Assembly: GCA_039707465.1 (NCBI GenBank)
Contig: CM077653.1
Coordinates: 4,484,684 to 4,548,683, forward strand
DNA length: 64,000 bases
Direction: 5' to 3'
DNA from: Rhabdophis nuchalis
Lineage: Eukaryota; Chordata; Lepidosauria; Squamata; Natricidae
Shown here: in pieces, positions 1 through 9,475 of the stretch
Layout of the letters: every line of letters starts with the position of its first letter
Numbering within the stretch: position 1 is the first letter of the stretch
Translations under genes and position numbers: made by a program
The notes under the pieces: generated by a model
What the model saw: the letters and a program-made list of their open reading frames with translations, nothing else
Database searches by the model: none
What the model was told of the DNA's origin: nothing

Positions 1-504
1 AGAACAGGTAGAATACATCAGGGAAAAGATTCCTCAACTGCATTACGAGCGGACTATGAAATAGGAGCCGATTCGGTTCTCTGCCAGGCCCGGTGAAGAG
101 AGAGTGAGTCAGAAATCCATCTGTTCGACTCCATTGAAGAGGAATGAATCATTCTCGCCTGTCCAGAGTTATTTCCATTTTCATTCTCTTCGAAAGAAAT
201 TAAAGAGGGATTTGGAGAGGAAGACGTGGTCCTTCGATCGGAGGACTGCCAGCTGAAGACAAGCCGTTGCCTGTGGAGAGAAAGAGCAGCCACTTGCAAA
301 TGGTTGGGTGACGGTACAGAGCTCAAAGATGCCAATATTCAGATTGTCGGGATTTCTGAAGCGGTAGCTAAAAAGGCCGAGGAAGCCGCCCGACTACAGG
401 ATGAAATCGCTCATCTTCCCTCTCAGGTAGTGGGTCTATAGAGAAAGGCAGAATTGTGTGCAGCGGAAAATAAAATAACTTGATCCCACATGTGGGAGCT
501 AAAA
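1..504. other. Unassigned sequence upstream of an LTR-like repeat
   Basis: No recognisable exon is seen. A short + strand frame at 226-441 reads as a Glu/Ala/Lys-rich helical peptide but has no family match I can name and no splice context. Because it sits directly before the LTR-like repeat at 505, it could be the decayed internal end of that element; this is inference. By position it lies in the GRIK4 intron before the M4 exon. Confidence 0.3.
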
Positions 505-1160
505 TGTGTGGTCCGCTGGCGCCCTGCGGAGCTGGGAGCAGAGTTGGGCAGTGAGGAGGTTGGGGAGGAACACAGGCCAGTCCTGGAGTCTGGGGAAGGC
601 TCTGCATCGGAGGCAGAGAGGGGGCCAGGGCCATCTGGGAGTTAAGTGCTGCCTCCGGAGCCTCCAGAATCGGACATCAACAAGGCAGAGGAACAGGGGG
701 AGCCTGCTCCCAGTGCGCCTATGCGCAGAGCTGCTAGAAGGCAAGAACAGTTAATGCAAAAGGGACAACTTGGGAGTAAGACTTGGAGGTGATTGGCTCC
801 TCCTATAAGACATAAAGGAGGAGCAAAGGCACGTGAACCTCTGCAGGAAGCCACTTTGTTCGTTCTGGTCGGTTTAAATCCTGAAGCACCTTTTTGACTC
901 TGTGCTTCATGTGGCCTTGCAAGCTAATTGCCAATTAGGTCTTTGGCAGCGTTTCAAGGGAGATAAAGGTGGGTGCTTATCAGCCTTATCCCGAAAGACT
1001 TTGACAGACTTCTGTCGGACTCTTTACAAACTATTTCTGACTCAGTAATGGCTGTGAATGAACATAGTTCACAGCCGTTGAAATAAAAAGAGGAATGCTA
1101 CTTTAGAGATAGCCATCCTCCCTGTCTGAACTCTTCTGATAGTAGGAACTACCCCAACAT
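505..1160 (+). mobile_element. LTR-like repeat, copy 1 (solo LTR, + orientation)
   Basis: The block starts TGTGGTCC and ends CCCCAACA (TG...CA). It carries a TATA-like TATAAGACATAAA near 806 and an AATAAA at about 1081, in the order expected for U3, R and U5 of a retroviral-type LTR. The same sequence recurs inverted at 1257-1828, at 28812-29439, and as a 3' fragment at 57540-57745. No gag or pol reading frame adjoins it. The superfamily is not resolved. An acidic ORF segment in its 5' half is shared with the other copies. Confidence 0.65.
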
Positions 1161-1256
1161 ACGTATATTTTTATGGTTTTTTAGCAGAATATTCCGTTTT
1201 TATGAATTCAGTTTGAAGTCCTAACAGATATTATTAACTCATCAGTACTGGAAACC

Positions 1257-1828
1257 TGTTCTGACCGAGGCTTCCCAAGATCATGAAGCAAACTCCTTGT
1301 CCTGACCAAAAAAAAAACCAACCCTTTATTAATTTCCTGTGCATTCTGCTCATTCACATCTAGCAAAGTCTTTCAAGGGTGGATTTATAGTCACAGACCT
1401 TATCTGACTTGGAGAGCTGCCAGGCCGATATCTGCAAAACTTGGCAAGAGTCTGAGAGAGTCACGAACCAATGAAGCGAACAAATGGTCTCCTGCAAACT
1501 CCACTCCCCTTTCGTTCCTCTTTTATTTCCTCTGGGAGGGGCTATTCACCATCCACCTGTGTCCTTACTCCCAACCCCTGTTCTTTAGCTGCTCCCTTCA
1601 TCTGGCAACTCTGTGCATGCACATACTGGGAACAGGCTCCAGCTGTTCCTCTGCCTCACTGATGTCTGACTCTGAAGGCAGCTGATAACTTTCAGACGGC
1701 CCTGGCCCCCTCTCTGCCTCCGACACAGAGCCCTCATCCGAGCCTTCCCCAGACTCCAGGACTGGCCCAGGTTCCTCCCCAACCTCCTCACTGTCCAAAT
1801 CTGCTGTCAACTCCACTGGTGGGCCACA
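1257..1828 (-). mobile_element. LTR-like repeat, copy 2 (inverted)
   Basis: Read on the - strand it starts TGTGGCCC and ends with GGTCAGAACA, matching the ends of the copies at 28812-29439 and 57540-57745. Its 5' half keeps an acidic Ser/Glu-rich frame (1598-1816, - strand) with segments such as DSEEVGEEPGPVLESGEGSD. It is separated from the + copy by only 96 bp. No clear target-site duplication was found. It lies in the GRIK4 intron upstream of the M4 exon. Confidence 0.65.
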
Positions 1829-2176
1829 ATAAAACCAATATGCTTTAGTAAGTTATTTCTGGGCACTCAAATTACCAAGCTACTCCCTGTTCTTTAGTTT
1901 AATGTGCTGGGTTATTGTGGGCAATGCTTTTATTCAAACTTTGCATGCAAGAAAGCTAGCTGCGATCCTGTTCTGCCATTGCATTATGTTACGTATTTGC
2001 ATAATATGCCAGGGTTAATGTAATGTTAATCATCGGGGGGGAGACTTTCTCACAGGCTGTCACACAGTTGATCACCACAAATCACTACTTGCAGATTCTA
2101 GCAGCAATTTGTGACTTCTTAGAAGTTAGTCCCTTACACTAATGCTGTGTTTGTTTGTTTCTTTGTTTTATGATAG

Positions 2177-2295
2177 GTCTAGGAATGGAGAATATAGGTG
2201 GAATCTTTGTAGTCCTGATATGCGGTTTAATCGTAGCTATTTTTATGGCAATGCTGGAGTTCTTGTGGAGTCTCCGACACTCCGAACATTCTGAA
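2177..2295 (+). CDS. GRIK4: GRIK4 penultimate coding exon (M4 transmembrane segment)
   Basis: This internal exon encodes the last membrane segment of glutamate receptor GluK4 (KA1), a subunit that needs GluK1-3 partners to form kainate-gated channels. After two bases completing a split Gly codon it reads [20 protein letters not shown], then a further hydrophobic stretch ending [12 protein letters not shown]. This matches the M4 helix and post-membrane segment of vertebrate GluK4. The acceptor is TTTATGATAG/GT and the donor is GAA/GTAAGT, giving 119 nt (2 + 39 codons) and leaving phase 0. It continues in frame into the exon at 3392. All earlier GRIK4 exons (ligand-binding domain, M1-M3) must lie upstream of the window. 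The exon is too short to stand out as an ORF and was recognised by its protein sequence and splice sites. Confidence 0.95.
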
Positions 2296-2396
2296 GTAAG
2301 TTTTTGTTATAGGTGCATGCTCTAATATTTGACTAAGGGTGCTGCATCAAAAGACAAACTAACATACATACAGACATACAGACAGACAGACATATG

Positions 2397-2936
2397 CTGG
2401 TCTTGTTGTATTCGGGTCCTTTCCCGTGTAAGATTGAGATTGTCTTTGCAACGTCTTCAGGCTGGCGTCTGTGGCTTCTCAGTTGCCGTCTTTCTATAAA
2501 TCTTGGTGGGGGGGGATGGAGTGCTGGCCAACAGACTGGCCAACAGACGAACCCCATTTTGTATTGTAACCCAGGCCATTACAATACAAAAGAACAATGA
2601 ACATAGAGATAGCACCAATCAGCATCGATCTCCCAATCATGATACAAGTGCACAGCCAATCAACTCACTCACAGCAACAAAGCCAGCTCGGTGACTGGTA
2701 CTGATCTCTGTGTTCATTGTTCTTTTGTATTGTAACGGCCTGGGTGGGGCTTATCTGTTGGCCAGTCTGTTGGCCAGCACTCCACCACCCCCCACCAAGA
2801 TTTATAGAAAGACAGCAGCTGCGAAGCCACAGACGCCAGCCTGAAGATGGCGAGTGAGACCTCGCCAAAATGTTGCAAAGACAATCTCAATCTTACACAA
2901 TCGGGAAAAGACCCGAATACAACAAGACCAGCATAC
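2397..2936. repeat. Large foldback (inverted repeat) inside the last GRIK4 intron
   Basis: The left arm (about 2397-2560) and the right arm (about 2735-2936) are reverse complements: GTATTCGGGTCCTTTCCCGTG against CGGGAAAAGACCCGAATAC, and GCTGGCCAACAGACTGGCC against GGCCAGTCTGTTGGCCAGC. An inner pair (2581-2612 and 2703-2738) also folds back. The arms resemble non-coding ends of Penelope-like retroelements. The right arm contains a hammerhead-like core that the left arm has lost by an internal deletion. It fills much of the 1.1-kb intron 2296-3391. Confidence 0.7.
2836..2876 (+). other. Hammerhead-ribozyme-like core, decayed
   Basis: The segment reads CTGAAGA, then GGCGAG, a TGAGAC loop, CTCGCC (a perfect 6-bp stem), then AAAA where a hammerhead core needs GAAA. 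CTGANGA and GAAA flanking stem II is the known hammerhead core, and such motifs are known in Penelope-like elements. The G-to-A change makes activity unlikely. No transcript evidence can be seen. Confidence 0.45.
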
Positions 2937-3391
2937 CTACACCCATGAAAATCTACAAACTTGAAATTTGGCACATATATTCCTCTTGCCTTCTAGATGC
3001 TCACTAAGAAAGGATTTTTCGAAATGACCATCAGATCATTAGTATTCTTTATACAGTATTATATTAACACGCGTCGATGCTAAGGAGTTAGACGTTCTAC
3101 TCCCCCTCCCCACCTGCAAGGAACTCTGTTCCAGCTGCCAGTTGCCTTATATGGGCATAGCCAGTGCATGACTTATCCAAACTGCGGGCCGGCCCAATCA
3201 CATGGTTCCGTAGCAAAGCACATGTATCCAGCTAGTGTCTGTATAAGGAACAAAATATTAGGTAACCTTGGTAATGTGTAAGTCAGATAACTGGTAGACC
3301 TGTCACATAGGCTGACACTGACATTGAAGCATTAAAAAAAACCTGGTATTCTAATATATATATGTGTGTGTGTATATTTATCCCATCTTAG

Positions 3392-3763
3392 ATATCAGCC
3401 TGCCAGGAGATGGCGTCCGAATTGCGTAGCATCATTCTCTGCAGGGACAGTTTTAACCCCCGTCAAAGGCGAGGGGCTATTCTTCGGACTCGCCCCATTA
3501 TACAAGAAGACCGAAGAGCCCGTACGGCGGCCACTACCACCCTCAGTAACGGCAAACTCTGTGGTGGCGGGGACCCGGATCAGCTGGCACAGAGACTCGC
3601 ACAAGAAGCTGCCCTGGTCGCTCGGGGTTGCACCCACATCCGGGTGTGCCCCGAATGCCGGAGGTTCCAAGGTCTTCGTGTCCGGCCTGGACCCGATTCC
3701 CTCATGCAAAGCGACGAGAATTTGGAATGGGAGAAGGTGACAAACACCAGCGAGCCGGAATAA
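3392..3763 (+). CDS. GRIK4: GRIK4 last coding exon (cytoplasmic tail and stop)
   Basis: The exon encodes the 123-residue cytoplasmic C-terminus of GluK4, then TAA. It opens [20 protein letters not shown] and contains [20 protein letters not shown], a Cys-containing [11 protein letters not shown] segment and the terminal [13 protein letters not shown]. These agree with the vertebrate GluK4 tail. The acceptor is TATCCCATCTTAG/ATATCAG and the phase is 0, continuous with the exon ending at 2295. The tail carries basic clusters (RQRR, DRRARTA) and the CPEC pair, which I can describe but not assign a role. An AATAAA overlaps the stop codon (3759-3764) and another lies at 3850-3855. Confidence 0.96.
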   Translation: MSACQEMASELRSIILCRDSFNPRQRRGAILRTRPIIQEDRRARTAATTTLSNGKLCGGGDPDQLAQRLAQEAALVARGCTHIRVCPECRRFQGLRVRPGPDSLMQSDENLEWEKVTNTSEPE

Positions 3764-3849
3764 AGCCAGGGAGATGGCAGAAACAGAAGCTAATGTTCCA
3801 TTTTACAGAACATGAGAACTGGTACACAGTGTCGAACTATTTTTAAATT

Positions 3850-3855
3850 AATAAA
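3850..3855 (+). terminator. Candidate poly(A) signal for GRIK4
   Basis: AATAAA lies 87 nt after the GRIK4 stop and is followed within 40 nt by mixed G/T-rich sequence. A second AATAAA overlaps the stop itself at 3759-3764. Whether either is used is unknown; a longer 3' UTR is possible. Confidence 0.4.
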
Positions 3856-4168
3856 GTGGCATCCCGGCTTCTTGAGAGCATATCAAAGCTTCAGGCTGGG
3901 AGCGAGCCCAACGGCAGCCTTGTTACTTGTCGTCTCTGAGAGTCTCTAACGTTCGTCATTCTGCGAGTCCCGGGTAAAAGCCCTCCCAGCTAAATTGGGG
4001 GCGGGGGGAACCACGTCCTCAGAATATTACTTCTATGGAATTTGAGGTATGGGATGTGGAAAAAAGGCAAAGTTACCAAAAGGAGGTCTTTAAGCTGACG
4101 CATAATACGCCAGGTGGGGAAAAAAATTATACCGCCTTATAGACGTTGTTAAATTGATGAGATAGCTA

Positions 4169-4755
4169 CTGTATTTTTTCAGACTACAAGATGCACCGGA
4201 GTATAAGATGCACCAAAATTTTGAAGAGGTAAACTTTAAAAAAAGGGTTTCCCCCCCCCCCTGCCACCCAGGGGCACTCTGCAGGCCTTCCAAACCCTTG
4301 GCATGCCCCATTTTTTGTGAAAAAGGGACATACAGGGAGTTTGAGAGGCCTGCAGAGTGCTCCTGGGGGCCGGGAAGGGCAAAGAATGAGCAAAGAATGG
4401 CCCGTTTTTCGTGAAAACAGGCCCATTTTTTTTGCCAAAATTGGGGCGTGCAAAGAATTTGGAAGACATGAAGAGTGCTCCTGGGGGCATGGGAGGGCAA
4501 AAACAGCTCCATTTTTGTGAAAAATGGGCCCATTTTTTCACTCGTTTTTGTCCTCCCTAGCCCCCAGGAGCACTTGGCGGTCCTCTCAAACCCTCTGCAC
4601 GTCCATTTTTTGCAAAAAAAACACCCCAAAACCCTGGATGAATAGGGTGGGGTTTCAGAAGGCCAAAAATAATGTATTCAGTGTATAAGACTCACTCAGA
4701 TTTTCACCCTCTTTTTGGGGGGCGGAAAGTGCGTCTTATACTCTGAGAAATACAG
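4169..4755. mobile_element. TA-flanked non-autonomous DNA transposon with long terminal inverted repeats
   Basis: The ends are inverted (CTGTATTTTTTCAGACTAC on the left; reverse complement CTGTATTTCTCAGAGTATA on the right) and each is flanked by TA. The interior is a long imperfect palindrome of GC-rich 'CCCCCAGGAGCACTCTGCAG'-type segments. Frames read through it (for example 4090-4629, - strand) show no transposase motifs. A second element with related ends is at 54717-55334. The TA duplication suggests a Tc1/mariner-like mobiliser (inference). Confidence 0.6.
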
Positions 4756-4817
4756 TACTTTCTTTTAGAAAGGGAGAATAATCCACTTCAGTTTTGGTGC
4801 GTCGAGATTATATCAAC

Positions 4818-5013
4818 CAGTGGTAAGGTTCAATTTTTTTACTACCGGTTCTGTGGATGTGGCTTGGTAGTGGTGGGTCATGTGACTGAGTGGGGATGGC
4901 CAACTCAACATGAGTCCCATCCAGAGGTGGTATTTGCAGGTTCGGCAAACCAATAAAAACTTCCGCTACCCTGTTCACCCAAACTGGTCCAAAACAGCTG
5001 TATACCACCTCTG
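4818..5013. mobile_element. hAT-type MITE (196 bp)
   Basis: The element starts CAGTGGTAAGGTTCAA and ends ACCACCTCTG. It is flanked by a perfect 8-bp duplication ATATCAAC (4810-4817 and 5014-5021), the hallmark of hAT insertion. No coding capacity. The same subfamily is at 56351-56614. Confidence 0.85.
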
Positions 5014-5021
5014 ATATCAAC

Positions 5022-6084
5022 CCAACTCAGGTGAGCTATCCTATCTTTGCAGCAGGTAAGTAAGAAAAGGAAGATCATGGAGAAAGGGAAAACAGATGTC
5101 TTTCCTACGAGTTCATGAAAGGGAGGTCCAGTCAAAGAATTACAACTCGAAAAAAAATATCCAACAAGTATGAACTCTTGAGATGTTTACGATGACTTTT
5201 GCTTTCTTGGTTCTTTCTTAAAAGCTTTGCTTCATAGCTTTTTTAAGAAAGCAAGCCAGTACAGGGTTAAACGGAGGACAGGGAAGTGGGTTTTTGTCCT
5301 GCCTCCCCAGTAGACTGATAGAATAACCATACCAGACCGTGAATTTCTGATAGTCAAGTCTCAGCCCAATTTGTGTTAAAAAACGCATCTTCGCAAATTA
5401 TTTTATGAGCAGTAATGAGATTGCCTGGAAGGGGGGGGGGAAAACCAAACCTTTGTATAATGACTTTACACCTGCAGAATATCTCAAGAGTTGAGTTTTA
5501 CAAACTGGTTTGGAGTGAAGATCAAAAGGAATCCACCTCCGTGGAAGATTAAATGAGGATAATTGGTCAGGAAATCCCTTAGTTGATGTGGGGGTTTTCA
5601 TACCTGGCTTCTATTTTCTAAATGGCAATTCTATGCTATGGAGGTTTTTTTTAATTGTGTTAAATAAAATTGTGTTAAATAAAATGTCCTTCCATGATAG
5701 AGCTATTCAGAGGAGCAGGAATTTGAATGCACAAGGTGATTAGATAGCTATAGCTGGAGTAATTTATGTCATTCTTGCTATTGACATTTCAATTGTTTGT
5801 CTGCCAGCCAATTAAGCTAACATTATATCGTCCTTGGTCCCAATTTTAACTCCATCCAGTCTTCGCTCACGGAGTTCAAGAAACTGAAATTGATGGAGAT
5901 CTGTGTTAAAACTGGGGCCCGATTGTACTACAGTACTGCTTATGCACATTATTAATGATTTCCCCTGAGAAGTGAGAAAGAAAAGAATCAGCTAAGTTCT
6001 CCTAAATAATTTATGATATATCTACGGTAACTTCAATAGAGGTGATCAATGTTCAACTCTAGAAATTGGATACCAAGAATTATA
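5022..6084. other. Intergenic sequence, no feature
   Basis: Between GRIK4 and TBCEL I see only a small hairpin (about 5210-5265, around AAGCTTTGCTTCATAGCTTTT) and no exon, RNA gene or clear repeat. Confidence 0.4.
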
Positions 6085-6297
6085 TAGGTCTTTTTAGGTC
6101 AGGGTTTTTTAGGGGTAATTTTTAGTTTAGTTATGGGTTTTAGCGCAGGATTTATTTAATTTATTTTTAACTTTGTATTTTGTATTTGTTTGTGGTCTAT
6201 TTGTATTTTTAATTGCCTGTGCCCCGCCTCGAGTCCCCTTGGGGAGAGAGAGCGGGATAGAAATTAAATTATTATTATTATTATTATTATTATTATA
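6085..6297 (+). mobile_element. 3' end of a LINE (L2/CR1 group) with ATT microsatellite tail
   Basis: The segment ends GCCCCGCCTCGAGTCC..GGGGAGAGAGAGCGGGATAGAAATTAAA followed by (ATT)n at 6268-6297. The same 3' UTR type (CGCCCTGAGTCC .. GGGCGGGGTATAAAT) recurs at 9035-9203 and, reversed, at 25990-26085. No reverse-transcriptase frame remains. Confidence 0.55.
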
Positions 6298-7156
6298 GCA
6301 AACGTTGAGATAATTTCTTCTGGCATATAAGTGTGAAATACAGAAAATTGGAACTTCTGTTCTTGTATTTTAATAAGGGAAATATCAAACCCTTGACACA
6401 CTGGTGAGTAATGTGAGAAAGAATAGTGAGAAACGTTTAGGATGAGAATAGACAAGGGGCGTTTATGATTGCGTAACTGTAAGCGTATATACAGAGGGGA
6501 AAATCTGTTTTAACCCCAGAGTAAACAGGAAAATCATAACGAAAATAAGAATTCTTGATTAGGTTAATAACAATATGTGGATTTTAATTATTCCACTTCG
6601 TATAACTATAAAAAAAAATTATATTTTTATAAAAAAACTAAGGAACTCAAAGCAATAAACTACTATTCTTCTTCCCTTTATCTATGTCATCATGATAACT
6701 CCACTAAAGTAGCTAGTGGAGAAAGAAAGGATATTTGTGAGCTTCATAGCCATAATTTGATCCTAGTATTAATCAATAATTGCCATTTTAGTATAAATTT
6801 GCTAAGCTTGCTTACATAACTACGTTAGAAACATTGGCTAGGGCCACTACATGGTTGGTGCAAATAGGGATAGATTTAAATCGCTTCTCCCAAATATGAG
6901 ATGAGCTAATATTTTTTTGAATAAGAATAAGAACAGCACTGTTGGATTAGATCCAATAGCTACCTCATCCAGGGTCCTGCTTTGCCTAATGCCGACTAAG
7001 TAGCTATAAGAAGTTCATATGCAGAACAATGCAAGCTACATTTTTTATTCCCCACACAAATCCCATCGGTTGTTCTAGTCTAGGAATGGATAGCTGTCCT
7101 GAAAATGGTTTGGGGCTCCAGCTTCCAACCTTAATTACCTACAGGTCATGCTGGTT

Positions 7157-7505
7157 AAAGGACACGGTGGCTCAGTGGCTAAGACACTGAGCTTGTCAAT
7201 CAGAAAGGTCGGCAGTTCGGCGGTTCGAATCCCTAGTGCCGCGTAACGGAGCGAGCTCCCATGACTTGTCCCAGCTTCTGCCAACCGAGCAGTTCGAAAG
7301 CATGTAACAATGCAAGTAGAAAAATAGGGACCACCTTTGGTGGGAAGCGTTCCGTGCACCTTCGGTGTTTAGTCATGCCGGCCACATGACCACGGAGACG
7401 TCTTCGGACAACGCTGGCTCTCCGGCTTTGAAACGGAGATTAACACCGCCCCCTGGAGTCAGGAACGACTAGCACATATGTGCAAGAGGAACCTTTACCT
7501 TTTCC
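7157..7505 (+). mobile_element. Sauria-type SINE, copy 1
   Basis: A tRNA-derived head has an A-box-like TGGCTCAGTGGCTAAG and a B box GGTTCGAATCC at 7222-7232. The body runs through GTCATGCCGGCCACATGACC to a 3' end AGGAACCTTTACCTTTT, which resembles the Bov-B LINE tail. This architecture is that of squamate Sauria SINEs mobilised by Bov-B. Copies 2-4 are at 50519, 55573 and 62119. It is not a functional tRNA gene: the head does not fold as a full cloverleaf. Confidence 0.85.
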
Positions 7506-8039
7506 ATGCTGGTTAGAGCTACTATTTAAAGCCTTTTCTCTCTCTTTGTGGCAATTGTCAATTCTTGACCATACCTTACAAATCAGCTCACATTAGACCT
7601 TTGGGGCAGGCAATGAAAGCAGGCAGGCCTATTTGGGTAACAAGGCAGGGAGGGAAGACGTATGGACACTACACCCAAACATTCCCTCTCAGAAGTTTCT
7701 CAAGTACCAGCAACACTCACTGTTCGATTCTGCAAACAAAGGCTGCTGTCGTAGCCACTTTCCTGACAGACCAACATGCTTGCACAGACAGAAGGGAATA
7801 GTCATCAAACGGGCATGGGCCTTTTAACGTTTATTTACAGATTTCCCAAAGGGAGGAAAAAGAATCATGAATAATTGAATCCGAGCTTCCTTTTAAAGAG
7901 CTGAACAAAGTGAAAGGCTGCATTTTTTTTTTCAAGCTCCAAAGCACTTACTCATTCCGAGAATGATTATATATGTGGCCACAGTGGGACATGCCTGTTT
8001 AAGCTGCATCACTGGCACTGGATTTTGCATATCCTAAGG

Positions 8040-8425
8040 ATTTCTTCTTCTTCTTCTTCTTCTTCTTCTTCTTCTTCTTCTTCTTCTTCTTCTTCTTCTT
8101 CTTCTTCTTCTTCTTCTTCTTCTTCTTCTTCTTCTTCTTTCTCCTTCTCTTTCTCCTTCTCCTCCTCATCCTTCTTTTTCTTTCTTCTTTCTCCTCCTTC
8201 TCCTTCTTTCTCCTTCTTTTTCCTTCTCCTTCTCCTCCTCCTCCTTCTCTCCTCCTTCTTTTCTTTCTCCTTCTTTCTCCTTCTCCTTCTCTTCCTTCTT
8301 TCTCCTTCCTCCTCCTCCTCCTCCTCCTTCTTCTCTTTTCCTCCTCCTCCTCCTTCTCTTCTTCTTCTCTTTCTCTTCTTCTTCTTCTTCTCTTCTTTTC
8401 TTCTCCTTCTCCTTCACTTCTTCTA
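8040..8425. repeat. CTT/CTC polypyrimidine tract (about 385 bp)
   Basis: (TTC)n from 8040 to about 8138 grades into degenerate CTCCTT/TTCTCC runs to 8425, with almost no purines on the + strand. Mirror-symmetrical pyrimidine runs of this length can form triplex DNA. The long Lys/Arg/Glu and Ser/Phe frames across it are low-complexity artefacts. Confidence 0.95.
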
Positions 8426-8909
8426 AGCATAGTAACTTTATGACAATAGTGTCTGCCCATAGATTTTATTGATAACTTCACCATGACTTGTGTTGTTCCT
8501 CTTCTATTCCCCATCGATGTTCTTGAGGCTTAAAATGCAGCCATCCCATTTTGCAAGGAAGCGTGGGGTAGAAGGGAGATAATAAGCACTAATCCTGTCT
8601 TTATCTAAATGTAGACTTAGGCCCCGGTGCAAGCTATTATTTCTGTAATGCAAGCAGGTTTGAGGATAAGCTATCCGTAGACTTGGGTTTATGAATGTGC
8701 AGCTTATAGTACTTGAAGCAGCCTTGGCATTTTATTTAGATATTTATCTTTGTAAATTTATAAAGCCTTCCAATTCCACAATGATTCTAAATATGTAGTA
8801 GTGCAGCACTTACAGAACTCAGTCGCTGCCCCTGTTCTTTTCTCTCGCGCGCACTTCGACCCTCGCTTCAGTTCAAAAATACTTCAGCAGCAATTTAATG
8901 CACAAGGAT

Positions 8910-8941
8910 ACACACACACACACACAAACACACACACACTC
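8910..8941. repeat. CA microsatellite
   Basis: A short (CA)n run with one AAA interruption. Confidence 0.9.
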
Positions 8942-9034
8942 ACCACAGACTCGTCTCAAAACCATTCTGAGTCAGGTAATAATTTACTGAGCTTCTCTCC
9001 ATCATAGTTTCTGACTATATTTATAAATTTTATT

Positions 9035-9203
9035 TTTTTAGGGTTTTAAAGGGTTTTTAGCACGGGTTTTAATTTAATTTAATATGTTTTTAATAGTATA
9101 TATTGTTTTGTAATGGTTTTTAATAATGCCTGTGCGCCGCCCTGAGTCCTAACAAGGAGAAGGGCGGGGTATAAATTTGAAAAAAATAAATAAAATAAAT
9201 AGA
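9035..9203 (+). mobile_element. 3' end of a LINE (L2/CR1 group) with AAATA tail
   Basis: An AT-rich stretch leads to GCGCCGCCCTGAGTCC..AAGGGCGGGGTATAAAT and then an (AAATA)n tail. It is the same 3' UTR type as 6085-6297. Only the tail of the element is present. Confidence 0.6.
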
Positions 9204-9342
9204 ATTGTTAGAATTGTTAGGATCAGAACTAGGAAACAGCTGGGAGCAGTGTTCCTATGCAAATTAACACACACACACATTTCATTGAGAAAATGAATTA
9301 TTTCAATGGAAGCACCAGTACATGCTGTTTTACAGTATAAAC

Positions 9343-9467
9343 CAGTGGTGGGATTCAGCCGGTTCGTACCACTTTGGGAGAAACGGTTGTGAACTTTCTG
9401 AGTAGTTTGGTGAACTGGTTGTTGGGAGAAATCCTTAGGTTGTTAGATTATTTGAATCCCACCACTG
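9343..9467. mobile_element. hAT-type MITE (125 bp)
   Basis: Ends CAGTGGTGGGATTC and GAATCCCACCACTG are perfect inverted repeats. The element is flanked by an exact 8-bp duplication GTATAAAC (9335-9342 and 9468-9475). Interior carries GGTTCGTACCACTT/GAACTGGTTGTT. Non-coding, young-looking insertion. Confidence 0.93.
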
Positions 9468-9475
9468 GTATAAAC

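Noticed and set aside
226..441. 71-residue frame possibly from a retroelement
   Set aside because: No motif strong enough to assign; kept only as a note in the unassigned segment.
4090..4629. 179-residue frame on the - strand
   Set aside because: Lies inside the palindromic TA-flanked transposon; internally repetitive, no transposase motif.
7157..7240. Possible tRNA gene (A and B boxes present)
   Set aside because: The head continues into a full SINE body and Bov-B-like tail, recurs four times, and lacks a proper acceptor stem.
7999..8514. 171-residue Lys/Arg/Glu-rich frame (-) and 133-residue Ser/Phe frame (+)
   Set aside because: Pure translation of the CTT/CTC microsatellite; no complex sequence or splice context.
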